A stretch of 64,000 bases of DNA. It comes from CAVUDO01 sp963740255. GTDB taxonomy: Bacteria; Actinomycetota; Actinomycetes; Mycobacteriales; Cryptosporangiaceae. The stretch spans positions 868,001-932,000 of the forward strand of contig CAVUDO010000006.1 of assembly GCA_963740255.1 (NCBI GenBank). Reading direction: 5' to 3'. A program made the position numbers and the translations under genes. Under the pieces are notes generated by a model. It made no database searches. It was given only the letters and a program-made list of their open reading frames with translations, and was not told the origin of the DNA. Below are positions 63,251 to 64,000 of the stretch, in pieces. Within the stretch, counting starts at the first letter, position 1, and every line of letters begins with the position of its first letter.

Positions 63251-64000
63251 TCAGTCGTCGTTCGGCGAAGGCACGTACATCGCCACCACCGAGATCGGAC
63301 GGAGACTCAGCGCGTTGCGGCGTCGCAGCGACAGGGCCATTCCCGCCGCGGCCACCAGCCCGCCGGCGAGGTAGACCCCGATCTGGGTTCCGTGCAGGGC
63401 CAGCGAGGTGCCGAACGCCCCGTCGCTCGCCGGATCGTCCACGAGGGTGAAGCCGAGCGCGGAGGTCAGGTTGCCGATCGTGACCAGCACGGCCGGGAAA
63501 ACGCCGATCACCGCGCAGTGCGACAGGGCGGTGTACTGGCGGCGCCGGGAGAGCCACCAGCAGCCGGCCGTGGTGCCGGCCACGGCGGAGACCGTCCAGA
63601 TCGCGGTGCTGAGCCAGAGCGGGGCCGCCGTCGGAACCGGGTCGCCGGAGGCCACGGCCGGACCGAGCACGAACAGGGTCGTCAAGGCCTGGCCGACGAG
63701 GTCGCCCAGGGTTGCCACGAACACCGCGACCAGCCCGCCGAGCACCGCACCGCCGACCCGGAAGGAGCCCGCCAACCCACCGATGAGCGAGGCCAGCAGC
63801 ACCGCGAGCGCGACCGGAACGGTCAGCGCCTGCTGGGCGATCGCCGCCCAGCACAGCACGGTGAAGACCATGGCGACCACGCTGGCCGCGCCGATGCCGG
63901 TGATCAGGCTCTTGGGGGTGCTGCTGCCGGCGCCTTCCCGCATGCGCTGGAACCACGCCCCGGCCGCACCTGCCGCGGCACCGGCGAACGCCGCCGCGAA
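63251..64000 (-). CDS. multi-pass membrane protein, may begin outside the window
   Basis: The frame stays open to the last base of the window; ATG 63943 would give 230 residues, but 19 further codons upstream (FAAAFAGAAAGAAGAWFQRM) look coding. Six or so membrane helices are visible (VVAMVFTVLCWAAIAQQALT, VALAVLLASLIGGLAGSFRV, LGGLVAVFVATLGDLVGQAL, VYLAGGLVAAAGMALSL). I do not recognise a family. The short tail ends VVAMYVPSPNDD. Ala/Val-rich composition is ordinary for actinobacterial membrane proteins. Confidence 0.75.
   Translation of the reverse strand, partial: FAAAFAGAAAGAAGAWFQRMREGAGSSTPKSLITGIGAASVVAMVFTVLCWAAIAQQALTVPVALAVLLASLIGGLAGSFRVGGAVLGGLVAVFVATLGDLVGQALTTLFVLGPAVASGDPVPTAAPLWLSTAIWTVSAVAGTTAGCWWLSRRRQYTALSHCAVIGVFPAVLVTIGNLTSALGFTLVDDPASDGAFGTSLALHGTQIGVYLAGGLVAAAGMALSLRRRNALSLRPISVVAMYVPSPNDD

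Overview
The window is 64 kb of GC-rich DNA with actinobacterial gene content: mtrA-mtrB-lpqB followed by comF, hpf and secA, a MoxR/DUF58/DUF4129/DUF4350 cluster, BldC-size HTH proteins, Rv3235-type and DUF6912-type proteins, many GTG starts and ATGA/GTGA overlaps. A red-type RuBisCO operon (cbbL-cbbS-cbbX-cbbR) with a phosphoribulokinase nearby suggests a facultatively autotrophic actinomycete. The sequence alone does not fix the genus.

Layout. 1-6.7 kb: housekeeping genes (MaoC-like hydratase, TrmH-type methyltransferase, DUF6758-like and PH-domain proteins, a VOC/TetR divergent pair, a RecB-like nuclease, a TPR protein). It also holds the scar of a deleted PHP-domain gene. 6.7-9.6 kb: an accessory patch with lower GC. 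It has an MpaB-like gene remnant, two small genes, and a divergent XRE regulator-VOC-DUF6624 operon. 9.6-17.6 kb: alpha/beta hydrolase, DUF2231 protein, thiolase, two tandem SGNH hydrolases, HxlR regulator, enoyl-CoA hydratase, strictosidine-synthase-like protein. 17.6-19.3 kb: a complete IS1380-type insertion sequence whose right end overlaps the stop codon of phosphoribulokinase. 19.3-26.1 kb: the Calvin-Benson block (prk, a NarL-type two-component system, cbbR, cbbX, cbbS, cbbL). cbbL carries a one-base insertion that breaks its frame. 26.1-28.9 kb: a second accessory patch with a broken small gene, a resolvase-like gene and, divergently, a protein joining an XRE HTH to a complete peptide deformylase domain. 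29-34 kb: CBS-pair protein, NuoF-like subunit, cystathionine beta-synthase, SpoIIM-like protein. 34-38.9 kb: adenosine deaminase, an ArsR-like regulator carrying 20 perfect copies of a 9-bp repeat, its beta-lactamase-fold partner, and an epimerase. 38.9-44.7 kb: a five-gene MoxR/DUF58 operon. 44.7-54.1 kb: MtrAB-LpqB, ComF, HPF and SecA. 54.1-64 kb: Rv3235-like and LysM proteins, HTH protein, SAF (CpaB-like) and CpaE-like proteins, HAD phosphatase, WS/DGAT acyltransferase with patatin, DUF6912 protein and a membrane protein cut by the window edge.

How the parts fit. Phosphoribulokinase makes the RuBisCO substrate, CbbX reactivates red-type RuBisCO, and CbbR should control the set. The cbbL frameshift and the IS beside prk raise the question of whether carbon fixation still works here. 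The two accessory patches share one plan: small genes on the minus strand facing a divergent XRE-controlled enzyme gene. Both carry a member of the same small tryptophan-rich protein family, intact in the first patch and frameshifted in the second. The HTH-peptide deformylase fusion is the most unusual single gene. Several in-frame or intergenic minisatellites (9 bp x20, 17 bp x5, 32 bp x2) stand out against an otherwise ordinary core genome.
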